From SAR324 cluster bacterium (GTDB taxonomy: Bacteria; SAR324; XYD2-FULL-50-16), in the NCBI GenBank assembly GCA_028282885.1, contig JANQGX010000007.1, forward strand, positions 1-64,000: 64,000 nt of DNA. The letters run 5' to 3'. A program made the position numbers and the translations under genes. This document shows positions 52,344 to 61,045 of the stretch, in pieces; within the stretch, counting starts at the first letter, position 1; each line of letters opens with the position of its first letter. A model generated the notes under the pieces. The model was not told the origin of the DNA. It ran no database searches and saw only the letters and a list, made by a program, of their open reading frames with translations.

Positions 52344-53993
52344 ATGAAACACCACAAAATCATAGTTCCACTGGTTGCGGTATATCTGCTTCTTGTCTTC
52401 TCAACAGCTCTCGCAAAAGACTACGAAACATATAGGGGAGAAATCTCCATCCCTATAGTGGAGAATGACACTGTTCTGGCCCGGAACAACGCATTCCATA
52501 GCCTCCAGAACCTACTGCTTTCCGCTGCAATTCAGGATCTGATCGGTCCGACGCTTTACCAGGAGTATCAGTACCAGATCTCTAAAAATAACACCTTGGA
52601 AGCTTCACGTTTTCTTGTGTCGGCAAAAGTACTCAATGAGCGAAGCGAAGATAACCTGTTCACTATGGAACTGGAAGGACGTATTCAGATATCGACCTTG
52701 TCTGATGTATTGAGAGGCATGAACCTGGTTTTAAAGGAAGATCCCTGGTTTACGGTGACAGTGATTATGGAAAGCGCTTTGGCCCTTTCGCCTGATGATC
52801 TGAAACGTCGATTGGGCTTGTTCCACATTATGGCTTCAAATGTTCAACTGGTGGATCTGGAAGGGATTCCCTGGCAGGAAAGATCAAAAGCTGATTTTAT
52901 AGAAGCTTTATTCCAACAGTATTCAAGCTCCGGAATTCTCTATTTCATTGATACTATAACTGATGATGAAGGATATTCCGTCAAAGGAATAAGAAATCAG
53001 GTCTTCCGACGATCCGATTTGTCACTTTTAGACTCTTTTCAGTTGGATATCCCGATTCCCAAACCAATGGAATCACTGGATGAATCAACCCTGGATCGTT
53101 TTTTAAGACTGTACTCTATTACCTCTATCGATGTTGATCACTACGAAGAGGGAGTGGAGTCAACCCTTTTTCTCCGTGTGGAAGGGCTAATCAGCCCTTA
53201 CGAAATTCACCAGTTTGAAGAAAAGATTCTGAAAACAAATCGATCCTTAAAATCATTTGTGCTGGTTAGGAAGGCCACTGGATCTGTCGAATATCAGGTC
53301 AAATCCAAACACGATCTGAATGACCTGCTGGATTTTTTCAATCGTAAAAACTCTCAATACTATTTCATCACAGAAAAAGTAGCCTCCAATATTTTGCTCA
53401 TCGAAGCGTTTGACCGTTCCATCGTTCAGGTAACAGATCTTTTGGAATGGGATATGGATCAGAGAATTCTGGACATGATCACGGAAACCATTCAACAGGA
53501 GGGAGAGGAAGCAACTTCCGATATTCAGGAAAGCCTCTTTGGTCAATCATTGCCACAAATGGAATACACTCCCCGGTTACTGGAAAAGGAACCGAACAAT
53601 AACAGTCAGAACCTGAATAAAATGCCGCCTGATAGTCTTGTGTTGGGAAATATTTCCTCCAGGGCAGATGAAGATCTCTACCAGATCAGCAGGGATTCAA
53701 GCAGTTCAACACTCGTGGTGGAATGGCTTCAAATTGGAAAAACCACGTTATCCCCGCAATTGAGGCTTTATGATGATTCATTCTCCTTTGTGAATAACTT
53801 CAGATTATCACCTTCAAAAGAGATGAATAAATATCAATACACATTCAAAGAACAAACCCCTCATAAACTGTACCTGAGGATTACAGATCGGATAGGCTTT
53901 ATACAGGGCGAAACGGGCGGATTCAAATCATTTTACTATTTGCTTCGTTACTATTGGCAGCCGGACGAAAAAACTTTGAGCGTCTCCAACTAA
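52344..53993 (+). CDS. Large secreted protein with a C-terminal pre-peptidase-like domain
   Basis: A precursor of about 549 residues with a signal peptide (hydrophobic run 8-22, cleavage after TALA at 24). I chose the ATG at 52344 because upstream versions would bury the signal. The first 400 residues are unfamiliar (an all-alpha/beta stretch with repeated Leu-rich helices). From about 414 the sequence EKEPNNNSQNLN and then ISSRADEDLYQI matches the bacterial pre-peptidase C-terminal (PPC) domain, a beta sandwich common in secreted proteins. It follows the HD-GYP gene closely, so joint regulation is possible. Function unknown; conserved features suggest an envelope or surface role. Confidence 0.7.
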   Translation: MKHHKIIVPLVAVYLLLVFSTALAKDYETYRGEISIPIVENDTVLARNNAFHSLQNLLLSAAIQDLIGPTLYQEYQYQISKNNTLEASRFLVSAKVLNERSEDNLFTMELEGRIQISTLSDVLRGMNLVLKEDPWFTVTVIMESALALSPDDLKRRLGLFHIMASNVQLVDLEGIPWQERSKADFIEALFQQYSSSGILYFIDTITDDEGYSVKGIRNQVFRRSDLSLLDSFQLDIPIPKPMESLDESTLDRFLRLYSITSIDVDHYEEGVESTLFLRVEGLISPYEIHQFEEKILKTNRSLKSFVLVRKATGSVEYQVKSKHDLNDLLDFFNRKNSQYYFITEKVASNILLIEAFDRSIVQVTDLLEWDMDQRILDMITETIQQEGEEATSDIQESLFGQSLPQMEYTPRLLEKEPNNNSQNLNKMPPDSLVLGNISSRADEDLYQISRDSSSSTLVVEWLQIGKTTLSPQLRLYDDSFSFVNNFRLSPSKEMNKYQYTFKEQTPHKLYLRITDRIGFIQGETGGFKSFYYLLRYYWQPDEKTLSVSN

Positions 53994-54002
53994 ACCGGGA
54001 AC

Positions 54003-54695
54003 TCAATTTGTAACAACGGGTATTACCGGGAAGTACATCCCCTTGGGTTTCCTGAAATTACTCACAACAAGATCAGCGATATCATCGGCCGCCAGCATTT
54101 TGTCTATTGGCAGATGCTTCCTCACCCGGTCAAAAAAACCGGTATTGATACTGCCTGCCCGGTAAAGCCAGATTCTACCGTTTTCTGCTTTTACCTCTTC
54201 CTGCAGCGACATGGCAAAAGCTTCCAGCCCAGCTTTACTTGCACCATAAAGACTGTTCTTAGGCCAGGACCGGTTCAAGGAAGCTGAACTGAAAAACACC
54301 ATTTCAAATCCTTCCGGAGCACGAATCTCCCAAAGGAGTTTGTAAAAGGCGAAAGCAGAAGTCAGGTTAATGTCCATGGTATCGCGCCATTCTTTCAGGC
54401 TGAGCTTGCCGGCAGGCTTCATCATACCCTGACCTGCCGCATGAATAGCAAACCTGAAATTGACTCCATGCGACTTAATCCAGGTACCTGCAGATTTCAG
54501 TTCCTTTTCGGATGTGATGGATTTAATATGCAGGGATTGAGATGAACTGATATCTGTTTGATCAACGAGCTTCTTCAATTTAGACTTTGATCTGGCAATG
54601 GGAAAGACATTAATTCCTTCTTCGAGAAGCTTTCGACAAATACTGCTACCCAATCCACCGGTGGCGCCATAAACTAATGCGTTTTCTCCTTTCAT
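54003..54695 (-). CDS. Short-chain dehydrogenase/reductase
   Basis: Classical SDR of 230 residues with the nucleotide-binding GATGGLG (10-16), a HAAG element, NxxSA and catalytic Ser-Tyr-Lys pattern (FSSASL, then LYGASKAGLEAFA with Tyr and Lys). It should reduce or oxidise a small substrate using NAD(P)H; which one is unknown. ATG at 54695. Convergent with the PPC-domain gene (9 bp apart) and divergent from the ParB-like gene (18 bp between starts, so promoters overlap). Confidence 0.9.
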   Translation of the reverse strand: MKGENALVYGATGGLGSSICRKLLEEGINVFPIARSKSKLKKLVDQTDISSSQSLHIKSITSEKELKSAGTWIKSHGVNFRFAIHAAGQGMMKPAGKLSLKEWRDTMDINLTSAFAFYKLLWEIRAPEGFEMVFFSSASLNRSWPKNSLYGASKAGLEAFAMSLQEEVKAENGRIWLYRAGSINTGFFDRVRKHLPIDKMLAADDIADLVVSNFRKPKGMYFPVIPVVTN

Positions 54696-54713
54696 CCTTT
54701 ATCCGCTTGAATT

Positions 54714-55670
54714 ATGAAATTTGAACAAGTAGAGCTGGCAAAGATCGATTTCAATGATGGTCTGTATTCGATTAGATCTTTAAATCCGACTATCCGTCAA
54801 TGGGATGGATCTGATCTGGAAGGTAATCCCATTTGGCTGCAAGAAAAACCGGAAGACTGTTATCGAATAGTCGATGGGTTCAAACGGCTCTCATTGGACA
54901 GGGAACAAAAACGGATAAGCCCTGTCCCAAGCTTCATCTTTCCGATGGAACACAGTTTACTTGAACTCTGGAACAAACGAGTGACTAAAAAAAGTATCCA
55001 ACAGGATCTATCTGCAATTGGGCTGCTGGAAAGCCTGTGCACCCTGTTAGAGTATTCTGGAAAATCCTCTCCGCCAGCAGAAATCGCTGACACACTGGTT
55101 AAGCACGGCATTGCAGATAAAAACCTATGCCTGGAAAAAATACAACACCTTGTCGCAATTATAAAACAGCATTGTCAGTTTTGCGATATCGACCGTCTGT
55201 CCTACAAGGAGATGACTGCTCTTTCCGATAGAAGCCAAGAGGATTTAAAAACACTCTCTTCTTTGTTATCAGGCTTGAAACTGAAAGGAAATAAACTCTC
55301 AACCATTTTGCAGCTCTTTGACGAGTTGGCAAAAGGCTATAATCGATCACCACAAAAGCTCCTTTTGGAAGAGGAAATTGCTGATATCATTTCAAATTCC
55401 CCTCCCCATTTGAAATATAAGCTTTTAAAGGACCGGCTCTCACAACTCAGGTGGCCGGTTTTAAGAGCACATTCAAAAAAGTGGCAACACCTGGTAAACT
55501 CATATCGCATTCCCGGGGAACTGGAAATCTCGATTGATCCCCAATTCGAGTCCGAACATATCGATTTTCACCTGAAAGCATCTACTTTGGAGGAGTTTAG
55601 AAATCGACTTGGAGCGCTACTGGAAAAAGCGAAGCTTGACGAATTTGCAGAACTGTTTGATTTTGTGTAA
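54714..55670 (+). CDS. ParB/Spo0J-like N-terminal domain protein
   Basis: The 318-residue product starts with features of the ParB/sulfiredoxin-like nucleotide-binding fold: GNPIWL around 37-42 and the ParB-box-like YRIVDGFKRLS (50-60), where ParB has IVxGxRR. The rest is helical with a possible HTH near 70-120 and no clear match. ParB proteins are now known to be CTPases, but the catalytic residues cannot be confirmed here. It starts an apparent operon with a SpoU methyltransferase and a DUF790 gene (gaps 48 and 18 bp). It is not paired with parA, so chromosome segregation is unlikely to be its job. Confidence 0.55.
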   Translation: MKFEQVELAKIDFNDGLYSIRSLNPTIRQWDGSDLEGNPIWLQEKPEDCYRIVDGFKRLSLDREQKRISPVPSFIFPMEHSLLELWNKRVTKKSIQQDLSAIGLLESLCTLLEYSGKSSPPAEIADTLVKHGIADKNLCLEKIQHLVAIIKQHCQFCDIDRLSYKEMTALSDRSQEDLKTLSSLLSGLKLKGNKLSTILQLFDELAKGYNRSPQKLLLEEEIADIISNSPPHLKYKLLKDRLSQLRWPVLRAHSKKWQHLVNSYRIPGELEISIDPQFESEHIDFHLKASTLEEFRNRLGALLEKAKLDEFAELFDFV

Positions 55671-55718
55671 AGGACGACATTAATCAAACGACTCTTTAAC
55701 TCTGCGTCTCTCAATCAA

Positions 55719-56528
55719 ATGGACAGTTTCCCTTTTACTCGAAGCAAATTAATGTGTCAGCCGATTGCCAGAAGGCATAAACTAATTGCCAATTGGTTGA
55801 GGGAGATTTATGACAGAGTTCTGGATGACTCTTTGTCTGAAAAAAGCTTTCCCCTGGTCGTATCAAACTACCAAAAAGTATTGTGCTGGATTAATGAAGA
55901 ACCATCAAAAACCGTATTTCCTGAATCCAGACAGGAACTGATCGAGTTCATTTCAGATCAGTTCCATCGGCATAAAACCAAAAGTGGTAAAGGAATGGCA
56001 GAAGCTGATTTCCTACCCAGGATAAAAACAGGAGATAAAATCGACCTGTCACCATGGAATGCCAAAATCAACTACAAGGTGGCACTGGATAATTTACGTA
56101 GTGCCTTTAATGTGGGCTCTATTTTCAGGATCGTTGATGCCACCGGATTTGAAAGTGTAATGATTGGCAGTCAGACTCCCGGCAAAGAGAAAAGACAGGT
56201 TGAAAAAACAGCCATGGGTTGCACCGGATGGATACCACAGGAAGAGCACGAGAACCTGGCTGAAGGTTTGTACAGACACAAACAATCGGGCTATCGAGTC
56301 ATCGGTATTGAAACGGTTGAAGGATCAGCCAATCACTATGAATTCACCTGGCCGGAAAAAGGAATCGTAGTGCTGGGCAATGAAGAATACGGACTGTCGC
56401 AGTCCGCTTTGAAAGAGTGTGATACCTTTGTACATTTGCCAATGGTGGGGCGAAAAAACTCTGTTAACGTTGCCAATGCTTTTGCTGTGATCGCTTTTCA
56501 TTTATCTCATTTACTGGATAAAACCTGA
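55719..56528 (+). CDS. SpoU/TrmH-family RNA 2'-O-methyltransferase
   Basis: SPOUT methyltransferase that modifies rRNA or tRNA ribose. The 269-residue protein has the three SpoU motifs: NLRSAFNVGSIFR (125-137), VVLGNEEYGLS (217-227) and LPMVGRKNSVNVANA (240-254). The first 105 residues are an unfamiliar helical N-terminal domain, longer than in TrmL-type members and unlike the L30e domain of TrmH. The target RNA cannot be told. It lies between a ParB-like and a DUF790 gene on the same strand. Confidence 0.9.
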   Translation: MDSFPFTRSKLMCQPIARRHKLIANWLREIYDRVLDDSLSEKSFPLVVSNYQKVLCWINEEPSKTVFPESRQELIEFISDQFHRHKTKSGKGMAEADFLPRIKTGDKIDLSPWNAKINYKVALDNLRSAFNVGSIFRIVDATGFESVMIGSQTPGKEKRQVEKTAMGCTGWIPQEEHENLAEGLYRHKQSGYRVIGIETVEGSANHYEFTWPEKGIVVLGNEEYGLSQSALKECDTFVHLPMVGRKNSVNVANAFAVIAFHLSHLLDKT

Positions 56529-56546
56529 GACGGGATTTGTACGATT

Positions 56547-57761
56547 ATGCTTAGCGGACCACTTAACCTTTCAAGATTTCGTAACGGAATCGCCACTCCG
56601 TTTTTTCTGGAGATCGACAAAAAAAACCTGGCTATCACCGCCAATCTGGTTGAGCTTTTCGAAAACTCTGTTGAGCGTAAACGGTTTGAGATTGATGATG
56701 AAATAAAATCGTTTTACACAGAAAAGATAAACCCAAAAGTCATCCAGGGAATGGCCAAAATCCTCTTCAAGAGAGGAGATTTTTCCGATTTCGGGAATGA
56801 TGATCCTGCAACCGTCCGCAAAAATCTTTTCTCTGTTTCCGCCCATTATTGGAAACAAAAGGCAAAATCGGGCACAGCCTTGGACGATCATAAACAATCC
56901 GTTCTGATCTCTGCAGGAATAGAGCAAAAACAAGCTTACGATGAAACAGATTCCTGGCTGTTTGGAGACATCAGCAATAATCAAAAACTGATCGCTTTCA
57001 AACCTATTCAGGCCGAAAAGCTTATCCACCGTTTCAATATAGAACAAGTCCAGGGACTCCTGCTTCACTGTGAGAATCTGGAGTTGAACCTAACCATGAA
57101 AAAGGAAAAGGCTTTTCGTCAGGTTATGCAAATGCTCAAGTTTTACCAGTTGATGTTTGAAGTGGTTGAAGCGGGAGAAAACCAAATCACCTTAAAGATC
57201 GACGGGCCTGCATCCATACTGGAAAATGCGAAAACCTACGGGATGGAAATTGCTAATTTCTTCCCGGCCATCCTGCTGTTGGATAGCAGTTGGCAGTTGA
57301 CAGCCAAACTCAAGATACCTCGCCGTCATCGTAAGTTTAAACTTGAATTGTCAGACCAACATGCCTACAAGACGTTTTACAGAAAAACCGGGATCTGGAA
57401 TCACGAAAAAGTTTTGAATCTAATCGATCGTGTCAACGAAAAATATGTCGATCAACTAGTGGCAGAAACAGGAAACTTGCTGATTCCGTTAAGTGGGAAT
57501 CGCTATCTAATACCCGATATTATCCTGAAAGATAAAGAAGGCCAAAAAACCCTGCAAGTCGAATGGTTTCATTATATGTCTGAAACCCGTATTAAGCAGA
57601 TCGGAAGGATTGCAGGCGAGCTACCTGAGAATTACCTCATAGCCATAAAAGGGAAGAAGAGCCATCTCAAGAAACTGGTTAATCGACTGGGGAATCAATT
57701 GTTGGTTTTTTCAAAAGATCTCACTGCGCCGGCTCTTTTTAAAAGGTTTGATAGTTTATAG
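56547..57761 (+). CDS. DUF790 family protein (Bax1-like nuclease)
   Basis: DUF790 includes archaeal Bax1, an endonuclease that works with the XPB helicase. The 404-residue protein matches its pattern: the N-terminal start PLNLSRFRNGIATPFFLE (compare LPSDLLRYRVxxGxxxPxFL), IDGPASILENAKTYG with the following IANFFPAILLLDSSWQLTAKL (218-255), and a C-terminal nuclease-like core LIPDII (321-326), VEWFHY (338-343) and SETRIKQ (345-351), the PD-(D/E)xK-like order with candidate residues Asp324, Glu339 and Lys350. No XPB-like helicase is adjacent, though an MrfA-like helicase is 4.7 kb away. Same-strand series with ParB-like and SpoU genes, 18 bp from the latter. Confidence 0.72.
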   Translation: MLSGPLNLSRFRNGIATPFFLEIDKKNLAITANLVELFENSVERKRFEIDDEIKSFYTEKINPKVIQGMAKILFKRGDFSDFGNDDPATVRKNLFSVSAHYWKQKAKSGTALDDHKQSVLISAGIEQKQAYDETDSWLFGDISNNQKLIAFKPIQAEKLIHRFNIEQVQGLLLHCENLELNLTMKKEKAFRQVMQMLKFYQLMFEVVEAGENQITLKIDGPASILENAKTYGMEIANFFPAILLLDSSWQLTAKLKIPRRHRKFKLELSDQHAYKTFYRKTGIWNHEKVLNLIDRVNEKYVDQLVAETGNLLIPLSGNRYLIPDIILKDKEGQKTLQVEWFHYMSETRIKQIGRIAGELPENYLIAIKGKKSHLKKLVNRLGNQLLVFSKDLTAPALFKRFDSL

Positions 57762-57762
57762 A

Positions 57763-58242
57763 TTACTCGTTTTTCGCCGCCTCCCAGGTACTCATTTCTC
57801 TTTCCAGCTTTGCCAACCGTAACCACGAGTTCAACAAGGGTGTTATAATAAAATAGTTAATATCCTCCTTGGAAAGGAACCCCATTGCCCCGGAGTTAAA
57901 TGCCCTCTTCTTCTCTTCACTCGAGGCCGACAGAAAAGCAAAAAAACAGAACAGATTGTTTTCCTTGCTAAATGCATTGAAGTGGTTCAGTACTTCAAAT
58001 CCATCTCTTTCCGGCATACTGATATCACAAAGAATAAGTTCCGGCTGAGCGATATCCAGCATTTGAATAGCCTCATCACCGTTGGTTGCTTCAATTACAT
58101 CACAGGCCAAGTCACCGCGTTTATTGGCTTTTTCAAAAAATTTTTTTAACAACTCCCTGGTTTGCTCATTGTCATCGGCAATCAGTACCGTAGGCCGGGC
58201 ACCAGTTCCATTTTCTGAAGATCCGATATTGTCTTCTGTCAT
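57763..58242 (-). CDS. Single-domain response regulator (receiver)
   Basis: A 159-residue receiver-domain protein with the phosphorylation residues: acidic pair DD at 23-24, phospho-acceptor Asp73 in CDISMPERDGFE, Ser105 in LSASS and Lys125 in SKED. There is no output domain beyond a short C-terminal helix. It reads away from the histidine kinase gene that starts 350 bp on, so the two probably form a signalling pair. Confidence 0.9.
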   Translation of the reverse strand: MTEDNIGSSENGTGARPTVLIADDNEQTRELLKKFFEKANKRGDLACDVIEATNGDEAIQMLDIAQPELILCDISMPERDGFEVLNHFNAFSKENNLFCFFAFLSASSEEKKRAFNSGAMGFLSKEDINYFIITPLLNSWLRLAKLEREMSTWEAAKNE

Positions 58243-58595
58243 TCTGATCCTTTTTGTATCCCCGATTTCCTTAAAAGTGAAACGATTCCCGGGATGATCA
58301 ATCCGGTTTTATGCCACTTCGATGATCAACCCCTCGTATAATGAAGTGATTACCTGAAATGACACAATTATGTCCACAAGCGCTAATCCAAACTTGGTAT
58401 GTTAAAATCATCAAAATTTCTTAATGCCAGGTAGTTGAAACCCGTGCTTTCCAGGTAAAAAAGCTGTTCTATCAATCTATAATCATTTAATCCGGCTAAA
58501 TTAAAACCTGAACAATCAATAAAAGGTTGCTGATTTCTTCGTCTGATTGTAAGATCATAGAAATTGGAACTGCTTTAATTTCAATCAAAAGGAAA
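58243..58595. other. 353-bp divergent region between response regulator and histidine kinase
   Basis: No gene is seen. It should hold the two divergent promoters of the presumed two-component pair. I saw no clear promoter or operator; the sequence is A/T-rich toward the kinase start. The kinase frame is open upstream to 58527 with several possible starts, but the leader upstream of 58596 shows no domain. Confidence 0.35.
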
Positions 58596-59696
58596 ATGGA
58601 AGCCAGCAAAGAAGGAACAGCTCTGAAACTCGATCCCAAAATCCAGGAACTCTACGCAAGACTGGAAGAGGAGAAGAGAAAGAACCGGCAGCTAAACGAG
58701 CTGAAGAAACAAAATGCCGATTTGATCGCCACCATCAACAGGTTGGAGAATGAAAGAGCTTCCAGCGATTCACATCACGTTCAGAAAACTGTCCAGGAAA
58801 CTCAAAAAAAACTGGCTATCCAGGAACAACTCAACGAACAAAAAGTCCGGGACAAGGTCATTGAGAATAAGCAGAAAAGAATTGACCATTTGATTGATTC
58901 TCTCGAAGACCAATATGACGTTAATGAGCTGGATTCAAAAACTATCGACGAACTAAAAGCAACACTCGATACCCTGCTCCAGGCCAGAAGAAAGCGCGCT
59001 CTCATCATCAAAAAACTCAGTGAGCAAAACAAGGAGTTGAGTGATAAAAATGAAGATCTGCTTTTCACCAGGGATAAGTTGGCTCATGACCTAAGATCCC
59101 TGATGTCTTCTATTCTTAGTACGCTTTCCCTGCTGGACATGGGTGAAAAAGAGGTAGTGGAACAACTTTTGCCCACCCTTGAATCCAAATGTCGTGTTTT
59201 CATGGATTTGGTAGTCGCTATTAGCGAAAATAAAATAGAGAAAGACTTTTTATACGTTAATGAAATATCCGAGTTGCTGAACCTCAATCCCTTTGATGAT
59301 CCTGAAGCTTTCACTATTGATGTGACAGGAATCGATATTCCAATTTTCGGTGATAAAGCGGCTCTTTACGATGTTGTTCAAAATCTGGTCAACAATTCCG
59401 TTAAATATTCGGGAAAACGAGGCAGCGAGCTTGTTATCGGCCTGGAGATATCTCAGGATGCCGCTAATACCGTTGTAAGAATATCGGATAACGGTAAGGG
59501 TATTCCGGCGGAGTTGAGCGAACAGATATTCGACCTCTACAACAGGGCCGGAATAGACGACGGAGAAGGAAAAGGAATCGGCCTTTTTATGGTCCAAAAA
59601 CTGGTAGAGGGTCACGGTGGTTCCATAGCCTACAACGCTGACTACACGGAAGGTGCTCAATTCGTCATCGAACTGCCAAATGCGCCACAGATATAG
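58596..59696 (+). CDS. Soluble sensor histidine kinase
   Basis: A 366-residue kinase without membrane segments. The N-terminal 160 residues are a long coiled coil (Glu/Lys/Gln-rich), followed by the phospho-His segment LAHDLRSLMSSIL with His164, and the ATPase domain with N-box NLVNNSVKYS (263-272), DNGKGI (298-303), the EQIFDLYNRA F-box-like stretch and GKGIGLFMV (325-333). The H-box HDLRS is of the HDxRxP class, here with Leu-Met after Ser instead of Pro. I chose the ATG at 58596, with AAAGGA upstream. Likely partner: the divergent response regulator at 57763. Confidence 0.9.
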   Translation: MEASKEGTALKLDPKIQELYARLEEEKRKNRQLNELKKQNADLIATINRLENERASSDSHHVQKTVQETQKKLAIQEQLNEQKVRDKVIENKQKRIDHLIDSLEDQYDVNELDSKTIDELKATLDTLLQARRKRALIIKKLSEQNKELSDKNEDLLFTRDKLAHDLRSLMSSILSTLSLLDMGEKEVVEQLLPTLESKCRVFMDLVVAISENKIEKDFLYVNEISELLNLNPFDDPEAFTIDVTGIDIPIFGDKAALYDVVQNLVNNSVKYSGKRGSELVIGLEISQDAANTVVRISDNGKGIPAELSEQIFDLYNRAGIDDGEGKGIGLFMVQKLVEGHGGSIAYNADYTEGAQFVIELPNAPQI

Positions 59697-60184
59697 CCCA
59701 GGGTAAAACCTCCCTTCAATCGATTCGGGATCAAGCGAATCGTCCCTGATTTCATAAACGCCTGTATTACTTAGCTCGGGATGAAACCTCACCACAAATC
59801 ACAACTTGCCCAATATCAGCTTACAGATCCAAACCTGCAGCTTTTTGATTTCATTTAAGAGAACAGGCGGATACAGCCCTGGGATACCTATCGAAAGGTT
59901 TGTACTTATGTTATCTACCGGGATTAAGGGGAGTGATATGACAAAAACTCACTTAACGGAACTCCTGGAGTCCGTGTTGAATTAACAGGCAAATTCTGCT
60001 ATTTTTGACAAACGTGAAACGGATTTCAGTGATGGATAGCCTGCTGGCTATTTCACTCTTCTAAAAGGAAATTCCTTGCCAATAGTAAACTCCAAATCCA
60101 TAACAGAAGGATACTCTCCCACCTTTCTTATCGTGGTTAATTGTTCTTCGGGATTGGATCACAGACCAAACAGACAGAGGATAT
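59697..60184. other. 488-bp gap before the moxR gene
   Basis: It contains no sizeable gene. A 15-codon frame with a good ribosome-binding site starts at 59938 and is listed apart. A 6-bp hairpin GATTCG/CGAATC at 59721-59740 lies just after the kinase stop and a 13-bp palindrome AAGGAAATTCCTT sits near 60065. I saw no clear promoter for moxR, although TTGACA occurs near 60005. Confidence 0.4.
59938..59985 (+). CDS. Possible 15-residue leader or small protein
   Basis: ATG at 59938 preceded by AAGGGGAG at a good spacing (four bases), encoding MTKTHLTELLESVLN before TAA at 59983-59985. The ribosome-binding site is one of the best in the window, yet the peptide is tiny and no partner structure (terminator with rare codons) is visible. 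It may be a leader of the moxR transcript or chance. Confidence 0.25.
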   Translation: MTKTHLTELLESVLN

Positions 60185-61036
60185 ATGACAAATAACCCGG
60201 GCTCACAGTTTGTGGGCGCAAAAAAATACATACTCGATGGAGAACTGGCACAAATCGTCAATGTTTCCATGAAGCTTGAAATGCCGCTCCTTCTAAAAGG
60301 AGAACCTGGCACAGGGAAAACCATGCTGGCTCATGCCATTGCAGAAAGCCTGCAAATGCCTCTTATCATTCTCAATGTCAAATCCAGTATGAAACTGATT
60401 GAGACATTATATCAGTATGATACTCTAACACGATTGAATGACAGCAGGTTCGGCGATTCCAAGCGAGATGTTTCCAATATCGAAGATTACCTGAAGATGG
60501 GAAAAATCGGCCAGGCCTTCACGGCCGACGAAAGGGTTGTTCTGTTAATTGATGAGATTGATAAAGCAGATACCGATTTTCAGGATGATATGCTCGATGT
60601 TCTGGACCAGATGCAATTCGATATTATTGAAATCGATAAAACCGTCACGGCAAAGCACAGACCGATTTTTATCATCACCTCAAATGCCAAAAAAGATCTC
60701 TCGGATCCGTTCCTGGGTCGATGTAACTTTCATCACATTGCCTTTCCCGATCCGAAAATGATGCGCCAGATTATCAACGTTCACTTCCCCGATATTGACA
60801 ACCAACTTGCAGAAAACGCAATAGCTGTTTTTTACAGATTGAGGGAACTGGATGGTGTTGAAAAAAGACCTGCAACCCGGGAGCTGATCAACTGGATCCG
60901 TGCCCTGAATACGGATCCCGATTTTAAATCGGGTGATGCTATTGAAAATGAAGTACCTTTCCTTGGTGTTCTCTTTAAAAAGAGCGGTGATTTCGCAAGA
61001 GCATCCAACTATTCAAAACGACGCAGACGCTTTTAA
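60185..61036 (+). CDS. MoxR-family AAA+ ATPase
   Basis: MoxR ATPases act as chaperones in protein or metal-centre maturation and are nearly always paired with a VWA protein. The 283-residue product has Walker A GEPGTGKT (39-46), Walker B LLIDEIDKAD (about 119-128), sensor 1 in FIITSNAKKDLSD and the Arg finger area FLGRCNFHHI. Good AGAGGATAT ribosome-binding site. It is followed after 9 bp by a CoxE-like gene, so the two form a unit. Confidence 0.92.
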   Translation: MTNNPGSQFVGAKKYILDGELAQIVNVSMKLEMPLLLKGEPGTGKTMLAHAIAESLQMPLIILNVKSSMKLIETLYQYDTLTRLNDSRFGDSKRDVSNIEDYLKMGKIGQAFTADERVVLLIDEIDKADTDFQDDMLDVLDQMQFDIIEIDKTVTAKHRPIFIITSNAKKDLSDPFLGRCNFHHIAFPDPKMMRQIINVHFPDIDNQLAENAIAVFYRLRELDGVEKRPATRELINWIRALNTDPDFKSGDAIENEVPFLGVLFKKSGDFARASNYSKRRRRF

Positions 61037-61045
61037 GAGGCTGCC

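Noticed and set aside
59250..59795. Minus-strand frame of 181 residues over the end of the histidine kinase
   Set aside because: Antisense to the conserved ATPase domain of the kinase, no family.
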